From NCBI GenBank assembly GCA_019243205.1, contig JAFAUR010000906.1, positions 1 to 57,963 of the forward strand: a stretch of 57,963 nucleotides of DNA. Direction: 5' to 3'. The stretch is from Acidobacteriaceae bacterium (GTDB lineage: Bacteria > Acidobacteriota > Terriglobia > Bryobacterales > Bryobacteraceae). Position numbers and translations under genes: made by a program. Under the pieces are notes generated by a model that was not told the DNA's origin, did not search any database, and saw nothing but the letters and a program-made list of their open reading frames with translations. Below are positions 31,796 to 40,552 of the stretch, in pieces (position 1 is the stretch's first letter; every line of letters begins with the position of its first letter).

Positions 31796-32578
31796 TTACT
31801 GGCTCAGCGTGAAATTCACGATGATGTTCGTAACCACCTCCACTGGCTGTCCATTCAGCATAGTAGGTTTGTACTTCCACTGCAGAACGGCTTCTCGCGC
31901 GGCATTCACTAGCAGCGGGTGCCCGCGCACTAGTTGAAGATTTTCAATGTTTCCCTCTTTGCTGATCGTTGCCGTGAACTCTACGGTTCCCGATACGCGA
32001 GCCGATTTGGCAAGCGGCGGGTATACGGGCTGCACGCGGCGGATCAGGTTTGCCTCAGCGACCTGTCCACCTACTCGGACCGGACCGGTCGGACCCTTTG
32101 GCTTCGGAGGAGGGGGCGGCGGCGGCGCGCCCGGCACACCGCCGATAACGCCACCGATCACTCCGCCGGCAGCGCCGCCAGCTTCGCCCGATCCGCCAAC
32201 CACGCCAGCGCCCACGTCCGGCGGCGGCGCGGCTTCTTCAATCTTGTTGATCTGTTTTGGAATCACCTTGGGAGCCATCAACTGATTCGCAATGAATTGC
32301 CGGACCACCGGTTTAGGCTGCACCTTCGGAGCTGCGGGCGGTGGAGGCGGCGGCGGTGGCGGTGGCGGTGGCGGTGCAACCAGCATGCTCTTCAACTGCG
32401 CACTGGGCAGGGCTTCCGTATAGATCAAAGGGATCAGAATCAAAATGCCAATTATTCCGATCTGCAGAACTAACGACAGCACGATCGTGTATGGCTTCTT
32501 GGTCTTTTGCGTCCCGTCTACGAACGTTTGGTCAAACATAATCCCCTCGCTCGGGTCCCCATCTGCGGGACCCTCCAT
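31796..32578 (-). CDS. tonB: TonB-family energy transducer
   Basis: Poly-Pro/Gly linker and TonB C-terminus VYPPLAKSARVSGTVEFTATISKEG...AVLQWKYKPTMLNGQPVEV. Confidence 0.9.
   Translation of the reverse strand: MEGPADGDPSEGIMFDQTFVDGTQKTKKPYTIVLSLVLQIGIIGILILIPLIYTEALPSAQLKSMLVAPPPPPPPPPPPPPAAPKVQPKPVVRQFIANQLMAPKVIPKQINKIEEAAPPPDVGAGVVGGSGEAGGAAGGVIGGVIGGVPGAPPPPPPPKPKGPTGPVRVGGQVAEANLIRRVQPVYPPLAKSARVSGTVEFTATISKEGNIENLQLVRGHPLLVNAAREAVLQWKYKPTMLNGQPVEVVTNIIVNFTLSQ
32338..32378. repeat. GGC/GGTGGC-rich low-complexity tract encoding poly-Pro of TonB
   Basis: Read directly: ggcggtggaggcggcggcggtggcggtggcggtggcggtgc. Confidence 0.7.
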
Positions 32579-32612
32579 CATCCTTCTAGTAAGACTGCTC
32601 GAACCCCACTTC

Positions 32613-33848
32613 TTATTTCACGGTTCGGATCGGTTTTGCTCCCGCCGGCATCTTCGCTCGGCTCGGAGTTGCGCTCACCGGCCTAGCCGCTCTCTTGCGG
32701 CCTTCAGACACGTTCATCCAAAAGACCAGAATCGGGCTTGCAATGAAGATCGACGAGTAAGTTCCTACGATAATGCCGACCACCAATGCGAACGAGAACC
32801 CATTCAACACCTGCCCCCCGAACAGGAACAGGGACAACGCTGTCAGAAACGTCAGACCCGACGTCAATACGGTTCGGCTCAGAGTCTGATTGATACTCAT
32901 GTTCACGATCTGGGTGAACGATCCGCGCACCTGCATCCGCAGATTCTCGCGAATCCGATCAAAGGTAACGATCGTGTCGTTCATCGAATAACCCACGAGT
33001 GTGAGTAGAGCTGCAATTACCGTCAGGTCAATTGGCTTGTTGAAAATCGAAAATAGCCCGATAGTAATGATGGTGTCGTGAAACACAGCGATCACCGCCG
33101 CCACTCCATAGATCCATTCGAACCGAAAAGCGATATACACCAACATCGCGCCGAGTGCGAGCAGCACAACATTGATAGCCTGCTGCCTCAGGTCCGCGCC
33201 GATCCTGGGCCCAACCACCGAATTGCTCCGGATCGCGAAATTGCCCGCAAACGCCTGTGCCCGCAGCACGTTCATAACCTGCGGCTTCATTCCAGGCACG
33301 CCGGATAATTCATCGATGCTCCGGATCAATCCCGAATGAGCTGTCCGGTAATCGACAATCCCTTTGGCGAGAGCTTGAATCGCGTCATCCGACATCGCCG
33401 CCCCCGCAGCGGTCAGCGGGTCTCGCAATCGGTTAACAAGGTCCTGGTCGCTCGCCAGATTAATGTCCAACTTCCCGCCAGCGTTCGGATTGAAGGCGCC
33501 GTTCAAAGCGTTGACGATGTCGTTCCGCACTGTCTGCAGATTCTCGTCCCTCACCGAAGTCGTAATCAGCGCTTCCTGCGAGCCGCCAACGCCCTGCGAG
33601 TTACTCACTTCCTGAACTGAAATCTCGCCCGGAATGCTCTTGTGCAGCGCGGACCGGATCGCTTCCGCCGGAGGCCGTTTGATGAAGTTGACATCCATCA
33701 GCGCACCACCCGTGAAGTCTATTCCGTACCGCGGGCCGCCATGAACCCACAGGCTGAGCAGCCCTGCCACGGTAAGCAATCCTGACAGAATGATGAACGG
33801 CCACTTCTTGCCAAGAAAATCAAAGTTCGTCTGTTTGAAGATTTCCAT
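32613..33848 (-). CDS. secF: Protein translocase subunit SecF
   Basis: GIDFTGGALMDVNF, LVGYSMNDTIVTFDRIREN, VGIIVGTYSSIFIASPIL. Confidence 0.95.
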   Translation of the reverse strand: MEIFKQTNFDFLGKKWPFIILSGLLTVAGLLSLWVHGGPRYGIDFTGGALMDVNFIKRPPAEAIRSALHKSIPGEISVQEVSNSQGVGGSQEALITTSVRDENLQTVRNDIVNALNGAFNPNAGGKLDINLASDQDLVNRLRDPLTAAGAAMSDDAIQALAKGIVDYRTAHSGLIRSIDELSGVPGMKPQVMNVLRAQAFAGNFAIRSNSVVGPRIGADLRQQAINVVLLALGAMLVYIAFRFEWIYGVAAVIAVFHDTIITIGLFSIFNKPIDLTVIAALLTLVGYSMNDTIVTFDRIRENLRMQVRGSFTQIVNMSINQTLSRTVLTSGLTFLTALSLFLFGGQVLNGFSFALVVGIIVGTYSSIFIASPILVFWMNVSEGRKRAARPVSATPSRAKMPAGAKPIRTVK

Positions 33849-33952
33849 TCAGCCCTAAGAGCCGGCATCTAATACGAATAGACACCGGACATTAACAAAT
33901 GTTCCCAACTTGCTGCGGCGAATCGCGCGGATTTCGGCTCGATTCAATTCCG

Positions 33953-35575
33953 TCAAATACTAAGCGCAGTCACGGGCTTAGGCCGCGAAAGCTCCCAATC
34001 GAAGATGAACTTGGACACGAAAACCGCGGTAAAGACGTTGGCTACAAGCCCGATCACCAAGGTTACTGCGAAGCCTTTCACCGGTCCCGATCCAAACAGG
34101 AAAAGAATCGCACAGGACACCACCGTGGTGACGTGGGTATCAATGATGGTAAGTAGCGCCTTGCCGAAGCCCGCGTCGACGGCCGGAATGATCGCCTTTC
34201 CGGTCCGCAACTCCTCCCGGATGCGCTCGAAAATCAACACATTGCTGTCGACCGCCATACCGATCGTCAGGATAATACCGGCGATTCCAGGCAGCGTCAG
34301 CACGGCGTCAAAGTAACTCAGACAGGCAATGAGGATGATCGCATTGAGTACGAGCGCCAGAGTGGCATTCCACCCGCTCTTTTTGTAATAGATGAGCATC
34401 GCGACCACTACGGCCAGCACGCCGGCGATACCGGCGGCAAAACCGTTGTGGATGGAATCCGCGCCGAGCGAGGCGCCGACCGTGTCTTCCTGCTCATATT
34501 TCACACTCGCCGGCAACGAGCCCGCTCGTAAATTCAAAGCCAGGTCGGAAGCCTCCTGCTGCGTGAACGACCCGGTAATCCTGCCCTGATCTGAAATCTG
34601 GGCATCAATCCGCGGTGCGCTGAGCACTTTTCCGTCCAGAACGATCGCCAGTCGCTGCCCGATATTGGCGCCTGTATAAGCAGAAAAGCGCTTGGCTGCA
34701 TCCTGGCTGAGCACGAACCCGGTTTCCCAGCTGTTCGACATTTGACCCTGCTCAGCTCGGGCATCCCGGATATCCGGCCCGCGGACGACTGGTGTGCGCG
34801 CCACGAGATAGACCCCGCCCGTCCGAGCATTCGGATCGGTCGACGGCGCCCCGATCAGCCGGGTTCCCGCCGGCAAAACGCCTCCGTTTTGCGCCAACGC
34901 GTCCTCCCGGCTGGCGAACGGACCGCCCTTTACGTCATACAGTTCCAGTACGGCCGCTGTCTGCAGGATCTGCTTCACACGGCCGGGATCGTCCACTCCC
35001 GGCATCTGCACCAGCAGCTCGGAATCGGCATCTTCACGCCGCTGCTGCACCGTAGCTTCGCTGAGGCCCAGCGCATTCACCTTCTTGTCGATCGTGTTTT
35101 TGCTCAATGCCAAAGTGCGCTGCCAGAGAGCAAGAGCTTCCGTTGGCCGCATAGTCAACTTGTAATCCGTCGCGTTCACCGGCGTGAGCAGCCAGGTCGT
35201 AAACTGATCATTCACCAGTCCACGCAAAGTTCCAGCCTGCGTGGAAGGCACGCCTCGGATTACAATGGCCACATTCTTCGCATCCTTTAGTGATTTGGCT
35301 TCGTCCACCTCAACGTCGGCATACTGAACACCCGCTTTCCGCGCCGCTTCTTTCAAGCGCTCGGCGTCCGTGCCGGCCTGAGCATTGAACGCATCCTGTT
35401 GCTGTACCTGCACCACTAAGTACGTTCCGCCCCGCAAGTCCAGCCCGAGGTGAATGTTCTTCTGCCAGTTCGCGATCAGTTCGGCCTTGCTTCTCGGGAT
35501 GCCGATGATCCCGTAAATACAAACCAGGATCACGACGACAATAAAGATGAATTTGAATCGGAGATTGCGTTTCAT
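33953..35575 (-). CDS. secD: Protein translocase subunit SecD
   Basis: HLGLDLRGGTYLVVQV, GMAVDSNVLIFERIREELRTGK. Confidence 0.95.
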   Translation of the reverse strand: MKRNLRFKFIFIVVVILVCIYGIIGIPRSKAELIANWQKNIHLGLDLRGGTYLVVQVQQQDAFNAQAGTDAERLKEAARKAGVQYADVEVDEAKSLKDAKNVAIVIRGVPSTQAGTLRGLVNDQFTTWLLTPVNATDYKLTMRPTEALALWQRTLALSKNTIDKKVNALGLSEATVQQRREDADSELLVQMPGVDDPGRVKQILQTAAVLELYDVKGGPFASREDALAQNGGVLPAGTRLIGAPSTDPNARTGGVYLVARTPVVRGPDIRDARAEQGQMSNSWETGFVLSQDAAKRFSAYTGANIGQRLAIVLDGKVLSAPRIDAQISDQGRITGSFTQQEASDLALNLRAGSLPASVKYEQEDTVGASLGADSIHNGFAAGIAGVLAVVVAMLIYYKKSGWNATLALVLNAIILIACLSYFDAVLTLPGIAGIILTIGMAVDSNVLIFERIREELRTGKAIIPAVDAGFGKALLTIIDTHVTTVVSCAILFLFGSGPVKGFAVTLVIGLVANVFTAVFVSKFIFDWELSRPKPVTALSI

Positions 35576-35614
35576 TGGGGTCTAGCTTCGTTTCAGGCTG
35601 GCCGGGCGTCGCCT

Positions 35615-35941
35615 CTACTTCTTGGCAACATCGTCGCCGCCCACCAGGCTTGTCACAGCCGTGCGAGCTACCTGGAGCTTCAGATTGTCAGGCTTAACTC
35701 GCAGTATAAGCGAATCCTCGTTCACCGTTACGATTGTGCCGATAATGCCGCCGCTGGTCAGAACCGTTTGTCCGTTCTGTAAGGATTTCAGCATTTCTTT
35801 CTGGTTCCTCTGCTGCCGCCGCATCGGCATAAACACAAGAAAATAGAAGATCGCGACCATCAGCACAATCGGCAGAATGCCGCTGAGGAACGAGTTTGCC
35901 GGCGACGACGCAGCAGCCTGTAAATAAATAAGAGAAAGCAT
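35615..35941 (-). CDS. yajC: Preprotein translocase subunit YajC
   Basis: FYFLVFMPMRRQQRNQKEMLKSLQNGQTVLTSGGIIGTI. Confidence 0.95.
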   Translation of the reverse strand: MLSLIYLQAAASSPANSFLSGILPIVLMVAIFYFLVFMPMRRQQRNQKEMLKSLQNGQTVLTSGGIIGTIVTVNEDSLILRVKPDNLKLQVARTAVTSLVGGDDVAKK

Positions 35942-35958
35942 TTTTACCTGTCACCAGC

Positions 35959-37101
35959 TTAATCAGCAGCAGCCTCCGCCGGCAGGTGGGTGCGCGAGTT
36001 ACGCAGATAGGCCGGGAATCGGCCGAACAAAATAGCCTCGCGCATCTCGCGCATAGTGTCAAGGTAGTGCTGGACATTGTGCATCGTGGCGAGCATGGAA
36101 AAAAGCATTTCTCCAGCCATAAACAGGTGTCGCAGGTACGCCCGGCTAAACGTTCGGCAAGCGTAACAGGGGCACTTCGGATCGAGCGGTCCCTCATCCT
36201 CCATGTAGCGCGCCTGCTTGATTACGAGCCTGCCCTCGGAGGTGAAGAGTGTGCCGTTCCGTGCATTCCGGGTGGGCAGCACGCAATCCATCATGTCCAC
36301 GCCTTTGGCAACATACTGCGGCAGCTCCTCCGGCATGCCTACGCCCATGACGTACCGCGGCCGGTTTTCGGGCAGAAGCGGCGCCGTAAGCGCCACCATC
36401 TCCTGGCTGAGTTCTCTTGGCTCCCCGACCGAAAGCCCTCCGATGGCATATCCCGGCGCGTCTAATTCCAGCAGTTCGTGCGCGCACGCCCGCCGCAGGT
36501 CGGGATACATCGAGCCCTGCACGATAGGAAACAGCGCGCAGTGCAGACCCTTCTCCCGTCTCAGATAGTGTTGATAACCGATGCGGGCCCAACGAATCGT
36601 CCTCCGCATCGACTGTTCCGCCGCCGCGTGCTCGGTCGGGTAAGGCAGACATTCGTCGAGCACCATATTGATGTCGCTTCCGAGCGCCAGTTGGACATCC
36701 ACCGTGCTTTCGGGAGTGAAGAAGTGCTGGTCGCCATTAAGATGTGACCGGAACAGGACGCCTTCGTCCGTCACTTTTCGAAAGGTATCCAGGCTGAAGA
36801 CTTGAAATCCGCCCGAATCCGTGAGGATTGCGCGCGGCCAGGCCATGAAGCGGTGCAACCCGCCGAGCCTCTCGATGCGCTCGTGCCCGGGCCGCAGGAA
36901 CAGGTGGTAAGTGTTCGCCAGAATGATCCGGGCATTCAGATCTACTTCTAAATCGCGCGGCGTCAGCGCTTTGACGGACCCGTAGGTCCCCACCGGCATG
37001 AAGACCGGCGTCTCAATCGTGCCGTGAGCCGTATGCAGCCGCCCGGCGCGCGCCCCCGTCTCCGCGCACTTTGCCTGCAGCTCAAATTCCACAACTGCCA
37101 T
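35959..37101 (-). CDS. tgt: tRNA-guanine transglycosylase
   Basis: LTDSGGFQVFSL, GLSVGEP, MGVGMPEELPQYVAKGVDMMDCVLPTRNARNGTLF. Confidence 0.96.
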   Translation of the reverse strand: MAVVEFELQAKCAETGARAGRLHTAHGTIETPVFMPVGTYGSVKALTPRDLEVDLNARIILANTYHLFLRPGHERIERLGGLHRFMAWPRAILTDSGGFQVFSLDTFRKVTDEGVLFRSHLNGDQHFFTPESTVDVQLALGSDINMVLDECLPYPTEHAAAEQSMRRTIRWARIGYQHYLRREKGLHCALFPIVQGSMYPDLRRACAHELLELDAPGYAIGGLSVGEPRELSQEMVALTAPLLPENRPRYVMGVGMPEELPQYVAKGVDMMDCVLPTRNARNGTLFTSEGRLVIKQARYMEDEGPLDPKCPCYACRTFSRAYLRHLFMAGEMLFSMLATMHNVQHYLDTMREMREAILFGRFPAYLRNSRTHLPAEAAAD

Positions 37102-37179
37102 GTACGACCATTCTGAACGGTGAGTTCGTGCACATCGTCCTCGACCAGCGGACGGACCACCGCGATTTAGAGTTGTGTT

Positions 37180-37204
37180 TCGGAGCCATGAGCGAAGCGA
37201 TTGG
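37180..37204 (+). repeat. Left inverted repeat of RAYT element
   Basis: 25/25 match to the reverse complement of 37696-37720. Confidence 0.93.
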
Positions 37205-37691
37205 TGTTTTGCTCACCTTTCCCACCTACGGCACACACCTCCATGGCGCCGACACGAGCTCTGTATCCCGCAATCATCGTAACTGGGGATCTCCGACTCT
37301 GCCGTCCAACCCGGCTTGGCAGGACCAAGCCCGGCGACTCATGGCGGAACCCGAGTTCATGCTCGGCGCGCATGACCGCAAGCTTGTTTTGACGTCCATT
37401 ATCGACGCGTGCTCATATCGTGCCTGGCATCTGTTCTGCGTGCATATCCGGACGAATCACCTCCATGCAGTTTTGAAAACCGACCTCCCCGTCGACCGGG
37501 CTGTTACGTATATGAAAGCGCGGGCTACGTTCGTGCTGAAGACATATCATCCCAATCGGCAGCGGTTCTGGACTAAGCATGGAAGCACTCGATATCTTTG
37601 GAATCGCGCCTCCATGGCGGCCGCCCTGGGTTACGTCATGAACCAACAAGGCAGCCGTATGGAGTCATGGATGTGCGGATCGATGCCATGA
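37188..37691 (+). CDS. REP-associated tyrosine transposase-like (Y1_Tnp, IS200-like) protein
   Basis: HUH-type IRTNHLHAVL and downstream Tyr AALGYVMNQQGSRMESW; RFWTKHGSTRYLWNRASM is typical of this family; start chosen at MSEAIG, upstream start 37071 also open. Confidence 0.78.
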   Translation: MSEAIGVLLTFPTYGTHLHGADTSSVSRNHRNWGSPTLPSNPAWQDQARRLMAEPEFMLGAHDRKLVLTSIIDACSYRAWHLFCVHIRTNHLHAVLKTDLPVDRAVTYMKARATFVLKTYHPNRQRFWTKHGSTRYLWNRASMAAALGYVMNQQGSRMESWMCGSMP

Positions 37692-37695
37692 TGCT

Positions 37696-37720
37696 CCAAT
37701 CGCTTCGCTCATGGCTCCGA
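37696..37720 (-). repeat. Right inverted repeat of RAYT element
   Basis: 25/25 match to the reverse complement of 37180-37204; also part of a GCCATGA...TCATGGC stem (37685-37715). Confidence 0.93.
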
Positions 37721-37825
37721 TTACGTGTTTTCAAGCAGCTAGTACAGCTTACCGATATCGATTTCGTATCGCTGGCGGCAGCCAGAATCCCGCGGCTTGT
37801 TACGATTGAGGCTTAACCCCTCTGA

Positions 37826-39259
37826 ATGCCGCTCCGGTTTTACAACACTCTTACGCAAGAGTCCGAAGAATTTCGCCCGCTTGGGGACAACATCGTCCGC
37901 ATGTACACGTGCGGTCCCACAGTCTACAATTTCGTCCACATCGGCAATTTCCGCACCTTCACGTTCCAGGACATTCTCCGGCGCTGGCTTGCCTACCGCG
38001 GTTACCAACTCAACCACGTCATGAACGTTACGGACGTGGACGACAAAATCATTCTCAACGCCGCCAAAGCCGGGAAATCGCTCGAAGACTACACTGCCTC
38101 CTATACGAAGGCATTCTTTGAAGACGCCGCGGCGCTTCGGCTGCAGCAGCCCGAACACGTCGTACCCGCCACGAAGCACATCGGCTCCATGGTGAAAGCC
38201 ATCGAACAGCTTGCCGCACGCGGTTTCACCTACACGAGCGAAGGCTCCACATATTTCCGCATCGACGCATTTCCGCAATACGGCAAGCTCTCGCACAACG
38301 ATTTCAGCGGCATCCGGGCCGGAGCCCGGGTCGAAGTCGACGAATACGACAAGGCGGACGCCCGCGATTTCGTTTTGTGGAAAGCCCGGCGCAACGGAGA
38401 GCCGTACTGGGAGACGCCGTTCGGTGATGGACGCCCCGGCTGGCACATCGAATGTTCCGCCATGGCGATGGAATACCTGGGCCAGACCCTCGACATTCAC
38501 GCCGGCGGAGTGGATCTCATCTTCCCGCACCACGAGAACGAGATTGCCCAGTCGGAATCCATTACCGGAAAACCGTTCGCTCGTTTCTGGCTTCATTCCG
38601 AACATCTCCACATCGAATCGCAGAAGATGTCGAAGTCTCTCGGCAACTTCTACACGTTACGCGACCTGCTCGAACTGGGTTACCAGCCCGAAAGCATCCG
38701 CTACCTGCTGGCCTCCGTTCCGTACCGCAAGAAACTCAACTTCACGTTCGAGGGCCTGAAGGCAGCGGCTAAGAGCATCGAACGTCTGCGCGACTTCGAG
38801 TTGCGCCTAACCTCCACCCGCTTCCCTGCCGGTTCCAACACGGAGATCGCTGACCTCTCGCACGCCGCCATCCGCCAGTTCGAAGAAGGCATGGACGACG
38901 ATCTGAACACCGCTGAAGCCCTGGCTGCGATCTTCGAATACGTCCGGGCAGTCAACACCGCCATTGATGAAGGTCGTTTTCAGGAAGAAAACCGCTGGGA
39001 TGCGGCGCGCGTCCTGGAAGTATTTGACAGCGTCTTCGATGTCCTGAAACCCCGGAATGGCAACGGGGCGGCGCTCAATGGCAGCTCGGGAAAGCTTGCC
39101 GCAATCTCCGAAGCCGAAATCGAAAAGCTGATCAACGAGCGCTCGCAAGCGAAGAAGACTCGCGATTTCGCCCGCGCCGATGCCATTCGCGCCACCCTGA
39201 CCGAGCGGGGGATTGTTCTCGAAGACACCAAGGATGGTGTTCGCTGGAAAAGAAAATGA
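37826..39259 (+). CDS. cysS: Cysteinyl-tRNA synthetase
   Basis: MYTCGPTVYNFVHIGNFRTF, GWHIECSAMAMEYLG, KMSKSLGNFYTLRDLL. Confidence 0.96.
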   Translation: MPLRFYNTLTQESEEFRPLGDNIVRMYTCGPTVYNFVHIGNFRTFTFQDILRRWLAYRGYQLNHVMNVTDVDDKIILNAAKAGKSLEDYTASYTKAFFEDAAALRLQQPEHVVPATKHIGSMVKAIEQLAARGFTYTSEGSTYFRIDAFPQYGKLSHNDFSGIRAGARVEVDEYDKADARDFVLWKARRNGEPYWETPFGDGRPGWHIECSAMAMEYLGQTLDIHAGGVDLIFPHHENEIAQSESITGKPFARFWLHSEHLHIESQKMSKSLGNFYTLRDLLELGYQPESIRYLLASVPYRKKLNFTFEGLKAAAKSIERLRDFELRLTSTRFPAGSNTEIADLSHAAIRQFEEGMDDDLNTAEALAAIFEYVRAVNTAIDEGRFQEENRWDAARVLEVFDSVFDVLKPRNGNGAALNGSSGKLAAISEAEIEKLINERSQAKKTRDFARADAIRATLTERGIVLEDTKDGVRWKRK

Positions 39260-40449
39260 AATTTGCTTCCCAAGTAGTCCATGCCGGCGACCGGAAACGG
39301 CAGCCTGGCGCACCCGTCCCCTCCACCACTCCCATCCACCTCGCCAGCACTTACTTCTATGACTCGGCGCAAACCCTCGACCGCATATTCGGGCACGAAG
39401 AAGAGGGTTTCTGCTACTCGCGCTACGCCAGCCCGACGAACGCCGCTCTTGAGGAACTGACGACGACTCTCGAAGGGGGCTTTGATTCGCTCGCGACGGC
39501 TTCCGGCATGGCGGCGCTCCAGATCGCATTCCAGACCGTACTTCTCGATCGCCCGCATTCCGTGCTTGCCTCGCACTCCATCTATGGCGCGACAGTCGGA
39601 CTGCTCGATGACGTTCTGGGGCCCTTCGATGTCCGGGTCAAGTACGTGGATGTCTGTGATCGGGCTGCGCTTGAAAAAGCCGTTCATTCGTTTCAGCCCG
39701 GCTGTATCTTCATCGAGGGTATATCGAATCCCCTGCTTCGTGTTGCGGATATTCCCGCCATCGCGGAACTTGCTCGCAATGCCGGAGCAGCTCTGGTCGT
39801 CGACAACACGTTCGCGACGCCGATGCTCATGCGCCCCCTCGATCTCGGCGCAAACGTTGTCGTTCACAGCGCCACCAAGTATCTGGCCGGGCATGGCGAC
39901 GTTCTCGGGGGTATCGTTGTCACTGATGAGGCTCATGCTGAGCCCGTCCGTCGTCTGTCACGCATTATCGGCCCGGTTCTGGGCCCGTTCGAAAGCTATC
40001 TCACCATGCGCGGCATCAAAACGCTCGCGCTCCGGTTTGAACGGCAGTGCCGGAATGCCGGCTGCCTGGCCAGCTGGCTTGCAAGTCATCCCTGCGTCGA
40101 CCGCGTCTTCTACCCCGGCGACCCGAACCACCCAGACGCCGCGACCATCAAGCAGCTCTTCGCACCCGGCCTGTTCGGCGCGATTGTCAGCTTTGAAATC
40201 AAAGGCGGAACCCGGTCGTCGATCCTTGAATTCATGGATCGTCTTCGGATGATCGTCCCGGGAACATCGCTCGGTGATGTCCACACGTTGCTGCTTTATC
40301 CCTGGATAGCCTCGCACCGCAATGTTTCCCCCAAAATGCGGGAGCGCATGGGCATCGGCGAGAACCTGGTACGCATCGCGGTCGGCATCGAGGATTTTGA
40401 GGACATACGGGCCGACCTGGACGCCGCCCTGCGCGGCGGCGTTTGGTAA
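39256..40449 (+). CDS. Cys/Met metabolism PLP-dependent enzyme (cystathionine gamma-synthase/lyase family)
   Basis: YSRYASPTNAALEELTTTLEGG, VVHSATKYLAGHGDVLGGIVV. Confidence 0.9.
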   Translation: MKFASQVVHAGDRKRQPGAPVPSTTPIHLASTYFYDSAQTLDRIFGHEEEGFCYSRYASPTNAALEELTTTLEGGFDSLATASGMAALQIAFQTVLLDRPHSVLASHSIYGATVGLLDDVLGPFDVRVKYVDVCDRAALEKAVHSFQPGCIFIEGISNPLLRVADIPAIAELARNAGAALVVDNTFATPMLMRPLDLGANVVVHSATKYLAGHGDVLGGIVVTDEAHAEPVRRLSRIIGPVLGPFESYLTMRGIKTLALRFERQCRNAGCLASWLASHPCVDRVFYPGDPNHPDAATIKQLFAPGLFGAIVSFEIKGGTRSSILEFMDRLRMIVPGTSLGDVHTLLLYPWIASHRNVSPKMRERMGIGENLVRIAVGIEDFEDIRADLDAALRGGVW

Positions 40450-40520
40450 GACGTGTCCGCTAAGATGTTGAGGGAAACCCCGCAGTGACGTTTAGCCGCT
40501 CGGGTAATGTATAGGAAGCA

Positions 40521-40538
40521 CTTGTCCCTACGGACAAG
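40521..40538. promoter_or_regulatory. Short hairpin CTTGTCC-CTAC-GGACAAG just upstream of a start codon
   Basis: Perfect 7-bp stem, 4-nt loop, 14 nt before the GTG start at 40553. Confidence 0.35.
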
Positions 40539-40552
40539 CTGATCCCGGTTTC

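Larger units (their letters stand above)
37180..37720 (+). mobile_element. RAYT/REP-like element: Y1 transposase gene bracketed by perfect 25-bp inverted repeats
   Basis: Left arm TCGGAGCCATGAGCGAAGCGATTGG and right arm CCAATCGCTTCGCTCATGGCTCCGA are exact reverse complements flanking an HUH/Y1 ORF. Confidence 0.8.

Noticed and set aside
37739-38611. 290-aa ORF antisense to cysS
   Set aside because: Val/Asp/Glu/Phe-biased mirror translation of cysS; no independent support
38980-39936. 318-aa ORF antisense to the cysS end and PLP-enzyme gene
   Set aside because: Spans two convincing genes on the other strand
40521-40538. Hairpin before the sugar transferase as a riboswitch
   Set aside because: Only a 7-bp stem; no larger conserved architecture visible, so kept as a low-confidence feature only
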